Assembly: GCF_003052515.2 (NCBI RefSeq)
Contig: NZ_QARE02000005.1
Span: 248,001-312,000 of the forward strand
Reading direction: 5' to 3'
DNA: 64,000 nt
Source: Pseudomonas sp. RIT409
Lineage (GTDB): Bacteria > Pseudomonadota > Gammaproteobacteria > Pseudomonadales > Pseudomonadaceae
Positions within the stretch are counted from its first letter, which is position 1. Each line of letters opens with the position of its first letter. A model generated the notes under the pieces. That model worked only from the letters and a program-made list of their open reading frames with translations, was not told the origin of the DNA and searched no databases. Made by a program: the position numbers and the translations under genes. Positions 55,581 through 63,800 of the stretch are shown piece by piece.

Positions 55581-56045
55581 TTAACTGATGCGATTTGCGC
55601 CTACGCGATCTGCACCGTCGGCAGCGACTCGATTTGCACCAACATGGTCAGCGCCGTCTGCAGCCACACGGTTGGCACCTACTCGATCGGCGCCGTCGGA
55701 AGCCACACGATTGGCGCCTACACGGTCGGCACCGTCGGAAGCCACGCGGTTGGCGCCTACACGGTCAGCACCGTCAGAAGCCACGCGGTTGGCGCCTACA
55801 CGGTCAGCACCGTCAGAAGCCACGCGGTTGGCACCCACCCGGTCAGCGCCGTCGGAAGCGACGCGGTTGGCGCCCACACGGTCAGCACCATCAGAAGCCA
55901 GCCGACCGACGTTAGTGTGTGAAGAGCCATTTTCGGCAACAACCGGTGCATTAATCTGTTTGTGCCCTTCAACCGCAGGAAGTGCAAATGCGCTGCTTGC
56001 AAGAATCGAAAAAGCCAGGCCGAAGATCAGTTTGTTAGTTTTCAT
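55581..56045 (-). CDS. Exported tandem-repeat protein B (eight 13-residue repeats)
   Basis: 154 residues from ATG 56045 (GGAG 8 bases before). Signal peptide MKTNKLIFGLAFSILASSAFA is nearly identical to that of A; a 26-residue linker (LPAVEGHKQINAPVVAENGSSHTNVG) follows; residues 48-151 are eight 13-residue repeats, mostly RVASDGADRVGAN, with RL in the first and RVAADGAD(H/R)VGAN in the last two; it ends RIS. Exactly the repeat number of A, but homogeneous rather than alternating. Function unknown; export to the periplasm or beyond is the only safe statement. I have a recollection that Pseudomonas proteins of this style carry the database label phage infection protein; I could not verify it. 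Confidence 0.85.
   Translation of the reverse strand: MKTNKLIFGLAFSILASSAFALPAVEGHKQINAPVVAENGSSHTNVGRLASDGADRVGANRVASDGADRVGANRVASDGADRVGANRVASDGADRVGANRVASDGADRVGANRVASDGADRVGANRVAADGADHVGANRVAADGADRVGANRIS
55593..55904 (-). repeat. In-frame 39-bp tandem repeats (gene B)
   Basis: Eight units of 39 bp, highly similar to one another, in particular units 2-6, which points to recent unequal exchange or slippage. Confidence 0.92.
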
Positions 56046-56427
56046 GATAGTTGCTCCAGTTCGAATAAGTAGTGGGTCACTCGGTATGGAGTTAACTTTA
56101 CTCGGCTCAGAATGATTAAGAAGTCAATCGCATTGCTAGCGAACATTGCTGAAATTGATACTAGAAAAGCGTCAGCGTATTCAGCCACTTAGCGATCATC
56201 TCAGCGGAGCTGGCGTGATCGCCCTGGCAGGCTGACGGACGCGTATCTCCATCGTCCCCCTGTGCAGGAGGGCGATCGCCCCTGCCTAGACCCTGTGGAT
56301 CGGCGAGATAAGCATGTTGGACAGGTGTAGATGACGAGCGCAGCACGATTGGGCAATCGTACAGCTGCGCTCGATGAAACAGCAGAGCGGTGCCACCCAT
56401 GGATAGGGCGGCGGGGCAGGGATGCCG
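56046..56427. other. 382-bp region between repeat gene B and the KgtP-like gene
   Basis: The part next to gene B (56046-56160) is its leader/promoter. From 56160 to 56427 I see only frames without clear protein character. No terminator of the transporter gene that convinces me. Confidence 0.5.
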
Positions 56428-57747
56428 TCAGTCGGTCTCGATTCGCGAATGCTTGCGCGTGTCCTTCATGAAGACATACACCAGCAGCGAAACGGCGATA
56501 CAAACGGTCACGTACCAGTAGTAGCCCGTTTCCATGCCGACGCTTTTGAACCACAAGGCGATGTACTCAGCGGTGCCGCCGAAGATTGAAACAGTCAAAG
56601 CGTAGGGCAGGCCAACACCCAGTGCGCGGATCTCGGTGGGAAAGAGCTCGGCTTTGACGACCGCGTTGATCGAGGTGTAGCCGCTGACGATGATCAGGGC
56701 GGCCATGATCAGGAAGAACGCTCCCCACCACGTTTGGATGGTGTGCAGGGTGCTCAGGATGGGGACAGTGCACAGAGTGCCCAGCACGCCGAAGGCGATG
56801 AGGATCGGCCGACGGCCGACTTTGTCCGACAGCGCGCCGATAACTGGCTGCAGGCACATGAACAGAAACAGCGTTGCGGCGGAAATGGTCGTGGAATCGG
56901 AAATGCTCATCCCGACGGTATTGACCAAGTATTTCTGCATGTAAGTCGTGTAGGTGTAGAAGGCCAGCGTGCCTCCCATGGTCAGGCCGACCACCGTCGC
57001 CAGTTCCTTGGGGTGACGCATCAAGGTGCGCATCAGGCTCTCTTTCGATTTTTCCTTCTTGGCGAACGACTCGGTCTCTTCCATGCCGCGACGTAGAAAC
57101 AGCGCAACCACCGCACACAGTGCGCCAATGGCGAACGGGATACGCCAGCCCCATGCGTTCAGTTGTTCGGTCGAGAGCGTTTGCTGAAGAACGATCAATA
57201 CGCCCAGCGCGATCAACTGGCCCGAGATCAGCGTCACGTATTGAAAGCTGGAGTAGAAACCACGGCTTTCCTTGGTTGCCATTTCGCTCAGGTAAGTGGC
57301 CGAGGTGCCGTATTCGCCACCCACGGACAGTCCCTGCATCAGCCGCGCGAGGACCAGCAGGATCGGGGCGCCGACACCGATGGTTTCATAGCCTGGCGTC
57401 AGGGCGATGATCAGTGAGCCGAAGCACATCAGCAGTACCGACGCCATCAATGCGGCCTTGCGGCCTTTGCGGTCGGCGTACAAGCCCATCAGCCATCCCC
57501 CGATGGGGCGCATCAAAAAGCCCACGGCGAAGATGGCGGCGGTGTTGAGCAGTTGCGCGGTGGTATCGCCCTTGGGGAAGAAGACCTTGGCGAAGTAAAG
57601 GGAGAACGCCGCGTAGACGTACCAGTCGTACCACTCGACCATGTTACCGACCGAACCGCTGAAAATGGATTTCAGGCGGCTGCCGGTGGTTTTTTGAGGC
57701 GTGGACGTGGACGTGGATTCGGCGGATGCGGAATGAGGGACGGCCAT
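56428..57747 (-). CDS. kgtP: MHS-family 2-oxoglutarate (C5-dicarboxylate) permease, KgtP-like
   Basis: 439 residues, about twelve membrane helices. MHS motifs: [71 protein letters not shown], and the late INAVVKAELFPTEIRALGVGLPYALTVSIFGGTAEYIAL. In P. aeruginosa the homologue (PA5530) is a 2-oxoglutarate transporter whose expression needs the MifS/MifR two-component system and RpoN. Here the matching sensor-regulator genes lie directly upstream and a sigma-54 promoter stands before this gene, which strongly supports the same role. Confidence 0.9.
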   Translation of the reverse strand: MAVPHSASAESTSTSTPQKTTGSRLKSIFSGSVGNMVEWYDWYVYAAFSLYFAKVFFPKGDTTAQLLNTAAIFAVGFLMRPIGGWLMGLYADRKGRKAALMASVLLMCFGSLIIALTPGYETIGVGAPILLVLARLMQGLSVGGEYGTSATYLSEMATKESRGFYSSFQYVTLISGQLIALGVLIVLQQTLSTEQLNAWGWRIPFAIGALCAVVALFLRRGMEETESFAKKEKSKESLMRTLMRHPKELATVVGLTMGGTLAFYTYTTYMQKYLVNTVGMSISDSTTISAATLFLFMCLQPVIGALSDKVGRRPILIAFGVLGTLCTVPILSTLHTIQTWWGAFFLIMAALIIVSGYTSINAVVKAELFPTEIRALGVGLPYALTVSIFGGTAEYIALWFKSVGMETGYYWYVTVCIAVSLLVYVFMKDTRKHSRIETD

Positions 57748-57810
57748 AGGGTTACCTGCAAGTCATTGTTTTTAGAAGGCGCGCAGTGATGCGGTCTGAT
57801 GACTGTGATA

Positions 57811-57825
57811 GCAGGAGCTGTGCCA
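57811..57825 (-). promoter_or_regulatory. Sigma-54 (RpoN) promoter of the kgtP-like gene
   Basis: Minus-strand TGGCACAGCTCCTGC: perfect -24 TGGCAC and -12 (C)TGC with the required GG-N10-GC spacing. It lies 64 bp before the transporter ATG, reading toward it. Confidence 0.85.
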
Positions 57826-57870
57826 GGCCCCGAAAGGCCCGGTCTAGAAGGGCTGGCGCATTTTTGATGA

Positions 57871-57882
57871 GCGGAAATCCGC
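57871..57882. promoter_or_regulatory. Candidate activator (MifR-type) upstream site
   Basis: GCGGA-AA-TCCGC, a perfect palindrome about 75 bp upstream of the expected start of transcription, where enhancer sites of sigma-54 activators lie. A second, poorer GCGCGGAATGTCGCC at 57902-57916 might be its partner. Confidence 0.4.
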
Positions 57883-57948
57883 CGAGAGGAGGCCCTAGGA
57901 TGCGCGGAATGTCGCCGATGCAACAGGCTCCACCCTGTCATCCCGCGA

Positions 57949-59298
57949 TCATCGGGGACCCAGGCGACCGTCAGGTAAGAACTGTTCCCGCGTCAGACCA
58001 TGGCGCTGCATCTTTTCATTCAAGGTTCGCCGGGGCAGTTGCAGCTCGTTCAGCACGGCTTTGATGTCACCGCAGTGCCGGCTCAACGCAGCGCGCAGGC
58101 AATGGGCCTCGAACGCTTCCTGGCGGGCCACCAGCGATTGGCCTTCCGGAGCTTCGACCGAAGCTGGATTTTCCAGTCCCAGCACTTGCCTTTCGGCAGC
58201 ATTGGCCAGTTCGCGGACGTTGCCGGGCCAGTCGTGGCTGAGCAAGTGCCCCAACTGTGCACCGCTGAGCGTCGGTGGATTTCGGCCTAGACGCTCAGCG
58301 GCCTGGCGCGCGAAATGGCTGAACAGGAGGGGAATGTCTTCGCGCCGCTCGCGTAGGGGAGGGAGTCGCAATTCAGCGATGTTCAGCCGATACGCCAGAT
58401 CCTCGCGGAAGCGGCCCGCGCGAGCCTCGTCGAGCAGATCGGGTTTGGTCGCCGCGACGATGCGCAGGTCGACCTCAATGCTCTGGTTCGAGCCCAGCCG
58501 CTCCAGACGTCGCTCCTGAATGACCCGCAACAGTTTGGCTTGCTGGGCTAGCGGCATGCTTTCAATCTCGTCGAGAAACAAGGTGCCGCCATCGGCGTAT
58601 TCCAGTTTGCCGATCCGCTTGCCCTGCGCGCCGGTGAAGGCGCCGCTTTCGTGACCGAACAGCTCCGCTTCGAACAACGTCTCGGGAATGGCGGCGCAGT
58701 TGACGGCCACAAACGGTTTTTTAGCGCGAGGGCCGAAGTCGTGCAGACACCGCGCGACCATCTCCTTACCACTCCCGGTTTCACCACGAATCAACACATT
58801 GACGGGCAGCGGCGCCAGGTCCAGCACGTGGCGCCGCAGCGTCTGCATCATCGGCGATACGCCCTGCAGCGTGGCCTCAAGGCGAGTCCGTGTGTCCGCC
58901 TGCGCGTGCAACCGCTGATTTTCGAGCACCAGGGCTCTCTTTTCCAACGCGCGGCGCAGGCTGGCGAGCAGCGTTTCCGGGGTAAAGGGTTTTTCCAGGA
59001 AGTCATAGGCGCCGTCGCGCATGGCCTCGACCGCCATCGGCACATCGCCATGGCCCGTCAGCAGGATCACGGGCAGTTCGGGGTCACGCGCCTGAAGTTC
59101 AGCCAGCAGTTCCAGCCCATCCATGTCCGGCATGCGCACGTCGCTGAGCACCACGCCCGGAAAGTCAACCGGCAAGCGCTTGAGACACTCGTGCGCACGG
59201 CTGAAGAGCGTCACCTCGAAACCCGATAGCGACAGCCACTGTTCGATGGCTTCTCGAATAGGCGCTTCGTCATCGACCACGATCACTGAGTTCAGCAT
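57949..59298 (-). CDS. mifR: Sigma-54-dependent response regulator, DctD/MifR family
   Basis: 449 residues. Receiver domain with phospho-acceptor Asp53 in [13 protein letters not shown] and Lys in LEKPF; AAA+ domain with Walker A GETGSGKE (172-179), GAFTGA loop (219-224) that contacts sigma-54, and Walker [11 protein letters not shown]-terminal Fis-type HTH ([20 protein letters not shown]). Overlaps the kinase gene by 7 bp. The gene order kinase-regulator-transporter and the sigma-54 promoter in between point to 2-oxoglutarate uptake control (MifR) rather than C4-dicarboxylate control (DctD). Confidence 0.93.
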   Translation of the reverse strand: MLNSVIVVDDEAPIREAIEQWLSLSGFEVTLFSRAHECLKRLPVDFPGVVLSDVRMPDMDGLELLAELQARDPELPVILLTGHGDVPMAVEAMRDGAYDFLEKPFTPETLLASLRRALEKRALVLENQRLHAQADTRTRLEATLQGVSPMMQTLRRHVLDLAPLPVNVLIRGETGSGKEMVARCLHDFGPRAKKPFVAVNCAAIPETLFEAELFGHESGAFTGAQGKRIGKLEYADGGTLFLDEIESMPLAQQAKLLRVIQERRLERLGSNQSIEVDLRIVAATKPDLLDEARAGRFREDLAYRLNIAELRLPPLRERREDIPLLFSHFARQAAERLGRNPPTLSGAQLGHLLSHDWPGNVRELANAAERQVLGLENPASVEAPEGQSLVARQEAFEAHCLRAALSRHCGDIKAVLNELQLPRRTLNEKMQRHGLTREQFLPDGRLGPR

Positions 59299-61049
59299 GG
59301 CAGTTCAGCCTCTGGTGCCTTGGGCAGGGAAAAAGAAAATGCGGCTCCATCGTTCACATTGGCAGCGATCAAGCGGCCGCCGGATTCGTGGACAATCGCA
59401 TACGACACCGCCAGCCCGAGTCCCAGGCCGTCGCCCACGGGTTTGGTGGTGAAGAATGGGTCAAAGACATTGCCCAGGTGTTCTCGGGCAATTCCGCCAC
59501 CGTTGTCCGAGACCGAAAGCTGCCACCGACCCTGCTCGTCAGTGATCCGGATCTGCAGGCGCTTGAGCGGTTTATCGCGCATGGCATCCAGCGCATTACG
59601 CAGCAGGTTGATCAACACCTGCTCAAGCCGGATCGCGTCGCCCTGCACCCAGGCGGGACGGGTCAGGTCCAATTCAATGTCCACCCGCTCATGGCGAATT
59701 CGGGCGTCCAGGAGCAGCAGTGCCTGATCCACCACGCTCGCCAGATCCAGCCGTTCGCGCAGGCCGCTGGGGCTTTTGCGGGCGAACGTCTTGAGGTGGC
59801 CCGTGAGGGCGGCCATGCGGGTGAGTTGCTGGTCGAGCAATGCGAGCGCTTTAGCGGCGTCCTCTACGCGCCCCTGATCGAGGAGCAGGCGCAAGGTTGC
59901 CAGTTGCATCCGCTGTGCGGTCAGCGGTTGATTGATTTCGTGCGCCAGCGCTGCCGACATCTGCCCTAGCGCGGCCAGCTTGGTCGACTGCACTAGGCCT
60001 TCCTGAGCAGTCTGCAGGTCGCGGGTCCGGGCTTCGACCAACCGCTCGAGCTCTTCGCGGCTGCGTTGACGAATCCTGGCCAGCCGCCAGCGCTGGTACA
60101 CGAACAGACCCGAGAAGACGAGGGTCAACCAGATGCCTGCCGCTGCCAGTGCAGCGTTGCGAAGGTCTTCGACCGCTGGCTGCGGTTTGCGCAACAGATG
60201 CAAGGTCCAGCCTTCCGGTTGCAAGGGCAGTGATTGCCAGAGGTAGTCGGCCGTGCCATCGGGCGCGGCAATGCGGCTCAATTCGCTGTGCTCGCCGAAG
60301 GTGCGCAGGGTTTCCCGATGCAACGCGCTCAGCGGCTGTTTATCGTATTGGCGGGTGGTGCGCAGCTCGAGCAGATCCGGATCCGACAGTGGCTGCAATA
60401 TGCGATAGCGCCAGGCGGGCTGGTTGGCGATGAAGACGATGCCTTTGGCGTCGCTGACCAGCAGCACATCATCCCCTTGAGCCCACGAGTGCTCCAGATC
60501 GGGGAATTCGAGCTTGACCACCATCGCTCCGATGAACTGCCCTGCATCGTCGCGAACGGCATTCGACAGGAAGTAGCCCGGTATCCCGCTGGTCACGCCC
60601 ACCGCATAGAAGCGCCCGACGCCGGTGGCTTTAGTCTGGGTGAAATACGGGCGAAAGCCGTAGTTGTGGCCAACGTAACTGCTGGGCAGTTTCCAATTAC
60701 TGGCGCCAATGGCCAGCCCGTTGCGGTCAAGCAATTCCAGGGTCGATGACCGGGCCGCGCCGTTGATCTGCTCCAGTTTCACATTCAGTGCCCGGGTCGT
60801 CTTGGCGTCGACCGGACCGCTCAACGCGGCCCGCAGTTCTGGGTCAAGCGCCAGCACGGCGGGCAGCGCGCGATAGCGTTCAATCAGGGTCTGCAGGGTG
60901 TTGGCGTAGAGCGAGAGCTGTCGCTGCGCCCGTGCTGCATCATCTTCCAGCGCATGGCGCTGCGCCTGCTGCATGGCCAGCATCGCCACGGCCACCGCAC
61001 CGGCGACGATCAACAGCACGTAGAGCAGGAGGCGAGCGAGACGGGGCAT
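59292..61049 (-). CDS. mifS: Sensor histidine kinase, DctB/MifS family
   Basis: 585 residues. Membrane helices at about 8-26 and 299-318 enclose a periplasmic double-Cache (PDC) sensor with SSYVGHNYGFRPYFTQTKATGVGRFYAVGVTSGIPGYFLS, the DctB-type ligand site. A short coiled coil leads to the H box (LAALGQMSAALAHEINQPLTAQRM, His370), N box (LINLLRNALDAM), G1 (DNGGGI) and G2 (GDGLGLGLAVSYAIV). It presumably senses extracellular 2-oxoglutarate or a related acid and phosphorylates MifR. First gene of the leftward kinase-regulator pair. Confidence 0.93.
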   Translation of the reverse strand: MPRLARLLLYVLLIVAGAVAVAMLAMQQAQRHALEDDAARAQRQLSLYANTLQTLIERYRALPAVLALDPELRAALSGPVDAKTTRALNVKLEQINGAARSSTLELLDRNGLAIGASNWKLPSSYVGHNYGFRPYFTQTKATGVGRFYAVGVTSGIPGYFLSNAVRDDAGQFIGAMVVKLEFPDLEHSWAQGDDVLLVSDAKGIVFIANQPAWRYRILQPLSDPDLLELRTTRQYDKQPLSALHRETLRTFGEHSELSRIAAPDGTADYLWQSLPLQPEGWTLHLLRKPQPAVEDLRNAALAAAGIWLTLVFSGLFVYQRWRLARIRQRSREELERLVEARTRDLQTAQEGLVQSTKLAALGQMSAALAHEINQPLTAQRMQLATLRLLLDQGRVEDAAKALALLDQQLTRMAALTGHLKTFARKSPSGLRERLDLASVVDQALLLLDARIRHERVDIELDLTRPAWVQGDAIRLEQVLINLLRNALDAMRDKPLKRLQIRITDEQGRWQLSVSDNGGGIAREHLGNVFDPFFTTKPVGDGLGLGLAVSYAIVHESGGRLIAANVNDGAAFSFSLPKAPEAELPC

Positions 61050-61218
61050 GGCGGATGGCCTGTTGACCTGACGGGCGTGTCAGCCGGTGGAGACGGCAGA
61101 TAAACACAATGCAGGCGATTTCATTCTGAGCGGCATTTGGATGGCTTGCCATTCGTGAAGATGAGTGCTCATGCCAGAAAAGCGCGCGCTCGAATGAAAT
61201 CGCACTGACCGTGCGGGC

Positions 61219-63519
61219 TTACTGCAGCGTGAACGTCGCCTCCTTCACGTCTTCGGAGTCCAGGCCGATCATGAGTTTGAAGTCGCCCGCCTCGGCAGCG
61301 TACTGCAGCGACGGATTGAAAAACTTCAGGTCGTCCTCGGTCAGGGTGAACGTCACGGCTTTCTCCTCACCCGGCTTGAGCATGATTTTCTGGAAGTTCT
61401 TCAGCTCTTTGACCGGGCGGCTCAACGACGCGGCGATGTCCCGCAGGTACAGCTGAACGGTGGTCTCACCCGCAACCTTGCCGATGTTCTTGACCTGGAC
61501 CGTCGCGGTCAGCTTGTCTTTGCGGGTCATCTTGTTGATGGACAGGACGATGTCCGAAACGCTGAATTGCGTGTAGCTCAGGCCATAACCGAAGGGGAAC
61601 AGCGGGCTGGTCGGCTCTTCGAAGTAATTCGACGTGTAATTGGAGTCGTTCACACGATAGGGGCGGCCAGTGTTCAGGTGGTTGTAATACGCAGGGACCT
61701 GACCGACCGAGCGAGGGAAGGTCATTGGCAGCTTGCCCGATGGGTTGTAATCACCGAACAGCACGTCGGCCAGTGCATTGCCGCCTTCGGTGCCCAGGAA
61801 CCAGCTTTCCACCATCGCGTCGGCCTGTTCGTTTTCTTCGACCAGCGCCAGCGGGCGACCATTCATCAAGACGATGACCAGCGGCTTGCCGGTGGCCTTC
61901 AGCGCTTTGAGGAGGTCACGCTGACGGCCCGGAATCACGAGGTCCACACGGCTGGCCGCCTCATGGGACATGTTGCGCGACTCGCCCACCACTGCGACGA
62001 CCACGTCCGATTGCTGCGCGACCTTGACGGCTTCGTCGATCATTTCCTGTTCGGGGCGTGGATCGATCGGGATCTGATCGTCCATCTTGTCGAGGTAGGT
62101 GATCGCTTCCTGGTTGTCAGTGACGTTGGAGCCTTTGGCGTAGAGGATCTTCGCTTTGTCTCCGACTGCATTGGCAAGGCCGTCATAGGCGCTGACCGTC
62201 TGGCGGGCAAGGCCGGCCGCCGACCAACTGCCCATCATGTCCAACGAGCTTTTCGCCAGCGGGCCGATGACGGCGATGGTGCCCTGCTTTTTCAACGGCA
62301 GGGTGTGATTCTCGTTCTTCAGCAGCACCACGCTGCGGCGCGCCACGTCTCGGGCCTCCGCGCGGTGCAGGCGATTCTCGGCGTTGCGGTCTGCGGGATC
62401 GTCGACCGCCGCGCCGATGCGCAGATAGGGGTTGGCGAACAGGCCCATTTCCCACTTGGCACCGAGTACTTCTCTTACGGCGTTGTCGACTTCCTTGACC
62501 GACACCTCGCCACTTTTCACCAGCGCAGGCAGCTCCTCGCCGTAGGCCTTGTCGTTCATGCTCAGGTCGACGCCGGCCTTGATCGCCAGCTTCGCGGCTT
62601 CACGGAAATCCTTGGCGACGCCATGGTCGATCAGTTCCTTGATCGCCCCGTGGTCGCTGACCGTCACACCCTTGAAGCCCCAATCCTTGCGCAGCACGTC
62701 TTGCAACAGCCAGGTATTGGAGGTGGAAGGAACGCCATTGATCGAGTTCAACGCCACCATGACGCCGCCTGCGCCGGCATCGATGGCGGCGCGGTAAGGA
62801 GGCAGGTAATCCTGTTGCATGCGCACCGGGCTCATGTCGACCGTGTTGTAGTCACGGCCGCCTTCAACGGCGCCATACAGTGCGAAATGCTTGACCGCGG
62901 CCATGATGCTGTTCGGGGCCTGGGTGCTGGTGCCCTGGAAGGCGCGGGTCATGGTCGCCGACAAGCGCGAGACCAGGTAGGTGTCTTCACCGAAGCCCTC
63001 GGAACTGCGGCCCCAGCGCGCATCACGGGTGATGTCGACCATGGGCGCGAAGGTCATGTCCACGCCATCGGCGGCGGCTTCGATGGCCGAGACGCGCCCG
63101 GTGCGGGTCACGGCATCCATGTCCCAGGTCGACGCAAGGCCCAGGCTGATCGGGAAAATGGTGCGTTGGCCGTGCACCACGTCATAGGCGAAGAACATCG
63201 GAATCTTCATGCGGCTGTTGGCGACAGCGGCATCTTGCATGGCGCGGTTGTCGGGCAACACGACGGAGTTGAACGTGCCGCCGATCTTGCCGGCCGCGAT
63301 CTCTTTGACAATGTCCGACTTGGGCATTTCCGGGCCGATGCTGATCAGACGCAATTGACCGATTTTTTCTTCAAGGGTCATTTGCTTCATCAAATGGGAA
63401 ATGAAGGCGTTCTTGGCTTGCAGCGTGGAGAGGTTACTGGCGGGTTTGGCGGCCGTTTCAGCCCAGACGGACTGGCTGGCCAGGCCGATGACGAGACTCA
63501 GTAAACACAGCTTATTCAT
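61219..63519 (-). CDS. bglX: Periplasmic beta-glucosidase, glycoside hydrolase family 3
   Basis: 766 residues from ATG 63519 (E. coli BglX 765). Signal peptide MNKLCLLSLVIGLASQSVWA. GH3 N-terminal barrel with the nucleophile Asp in WGFKGVTVSDHGAIKEL and substrate loop KHFALYGAVEGGRDYNTVDMS; second domain from about 400 (DVARRSVVLLKNENHTLPLKK, AVIGPLAKSSLDMMGSWS), and a C-terminal fibronectin-III-like domain (about 670-766). Releases glucose from beta-glucosides such as cellobiose or plant glucosides, or acts on periplasmic glucans. Monocistronic. Confidence 0.96.
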   Translation of the reverse strand: MNKLCLLSLVIGLASQSVWAETAAKPASNLSTLQAKNAFISHLMKQMTLEEKIGQLRLISIGPEMPKSDIVKEIAAGKIGGTFNSVVLPDNRAMQDAAVANSRMKIPMFFAYDVVHGQRTIFPISLGLASTWDMDAVTRTGRVSAIEAAADGVDMTFAPMVDITRDARWGRSSEGFGEDTYLVSRLSATMTRAFQGTSTQAPNSIMAAVKHFALYGAVEGGRDYNTVDMSPVRMQQDYLPPYRAAIDAGAGGVMVALNSINGVPSTSNTWLLQDVLRKDWGFKGVTVSDHGAIKELIDHGVAKDFREAAKLAIKAGVDLSMNDKAYGEELPALVKSGEVSVKEVDNAVREVLGAKWEMGLFANPYLRIGAAVDDPADRNAENRLHRAEARDVARRSVVLLKNENHTLPLKKQGTIAVIGPLAKSSLDMMGSWSAAGLARQTVSAYDGLANAVGDKAKILYAKGSNVTDNQEAITYLDKMDDQIPIDPRPEQEMIDEAVKVAQQSDVVVAVVGESRNMSHEAASRVDLVIPGRQRDLLKALKATGKPLVIVLMNGRPLALVEENEQADAMVESWFLGTEGGNALADVLFGDYNPSGKLPMTFPRSVGQVPAYYNHLNTGRPYRVNDSNYTSNYFEEPTSPLFPFGYGLSYTQFSVSDIVLSINKMTRKDKLTATVQVKNIGKVAGETTVQLYLRDIAASLSRPVKELKNFQKIMLKPGEEKAVTFTLTEDDLKFFNPSLQYAAEAGDFKLMIGLDSEDVKEATFTLQ

Positions 63520-63800
63520 GTAGGCGATTCTCAAGGCGTCGGTCGGCAACTCACGCGAAATACCGTGCGGCCTTTGTTTTTGGTAAGAAACCTTTGGTTT
63601 TTGTTGTCGTCAGGGCGTGCTAATCGCTGAACTCCCGGCGCGTTAGAGCATCAGTAACGCAGCGAGTTTTATCCGGCAACGGAGCGGCATGACAAAGCCT
63701 GACGACGTGATGGGCCAGGATTATGCCGAGGATCGCCCGATTTGGCTAAAGTCATGTCTGGCGAAGTGAACAAACAAGGACTTCAAGGGGCACGCAGGCC

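Noticed and set aside
54704-55904. Regular 39-bp repeats resembling a CRISPR array
   Set aside because: The units are directly joined without variable spacers, stay in frame and encode a protein with signal peptide, ribosome-binding site and terminator.
54716-56115. Long plus-strand frames across the repeat genes (160, 123 and 175 residues)
   Set aside because: Because the repeat unit is a multiple of three, all frames stay open; these have no signal peptide or proper ribosome-binding site and run against the terminators.
56161-56400. 79-residue minus-strand frame between repeat gene B and the KgtP-like gene
   Set aside because: No convincing start site and no protein-like pattern; may be chance in GC-rich DNA.
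61567-63504. 645-residue open frame opposite bglX
   Set aside because: Antisense shadow of a complete GH3 enzyme gene; composition is not protein-like.
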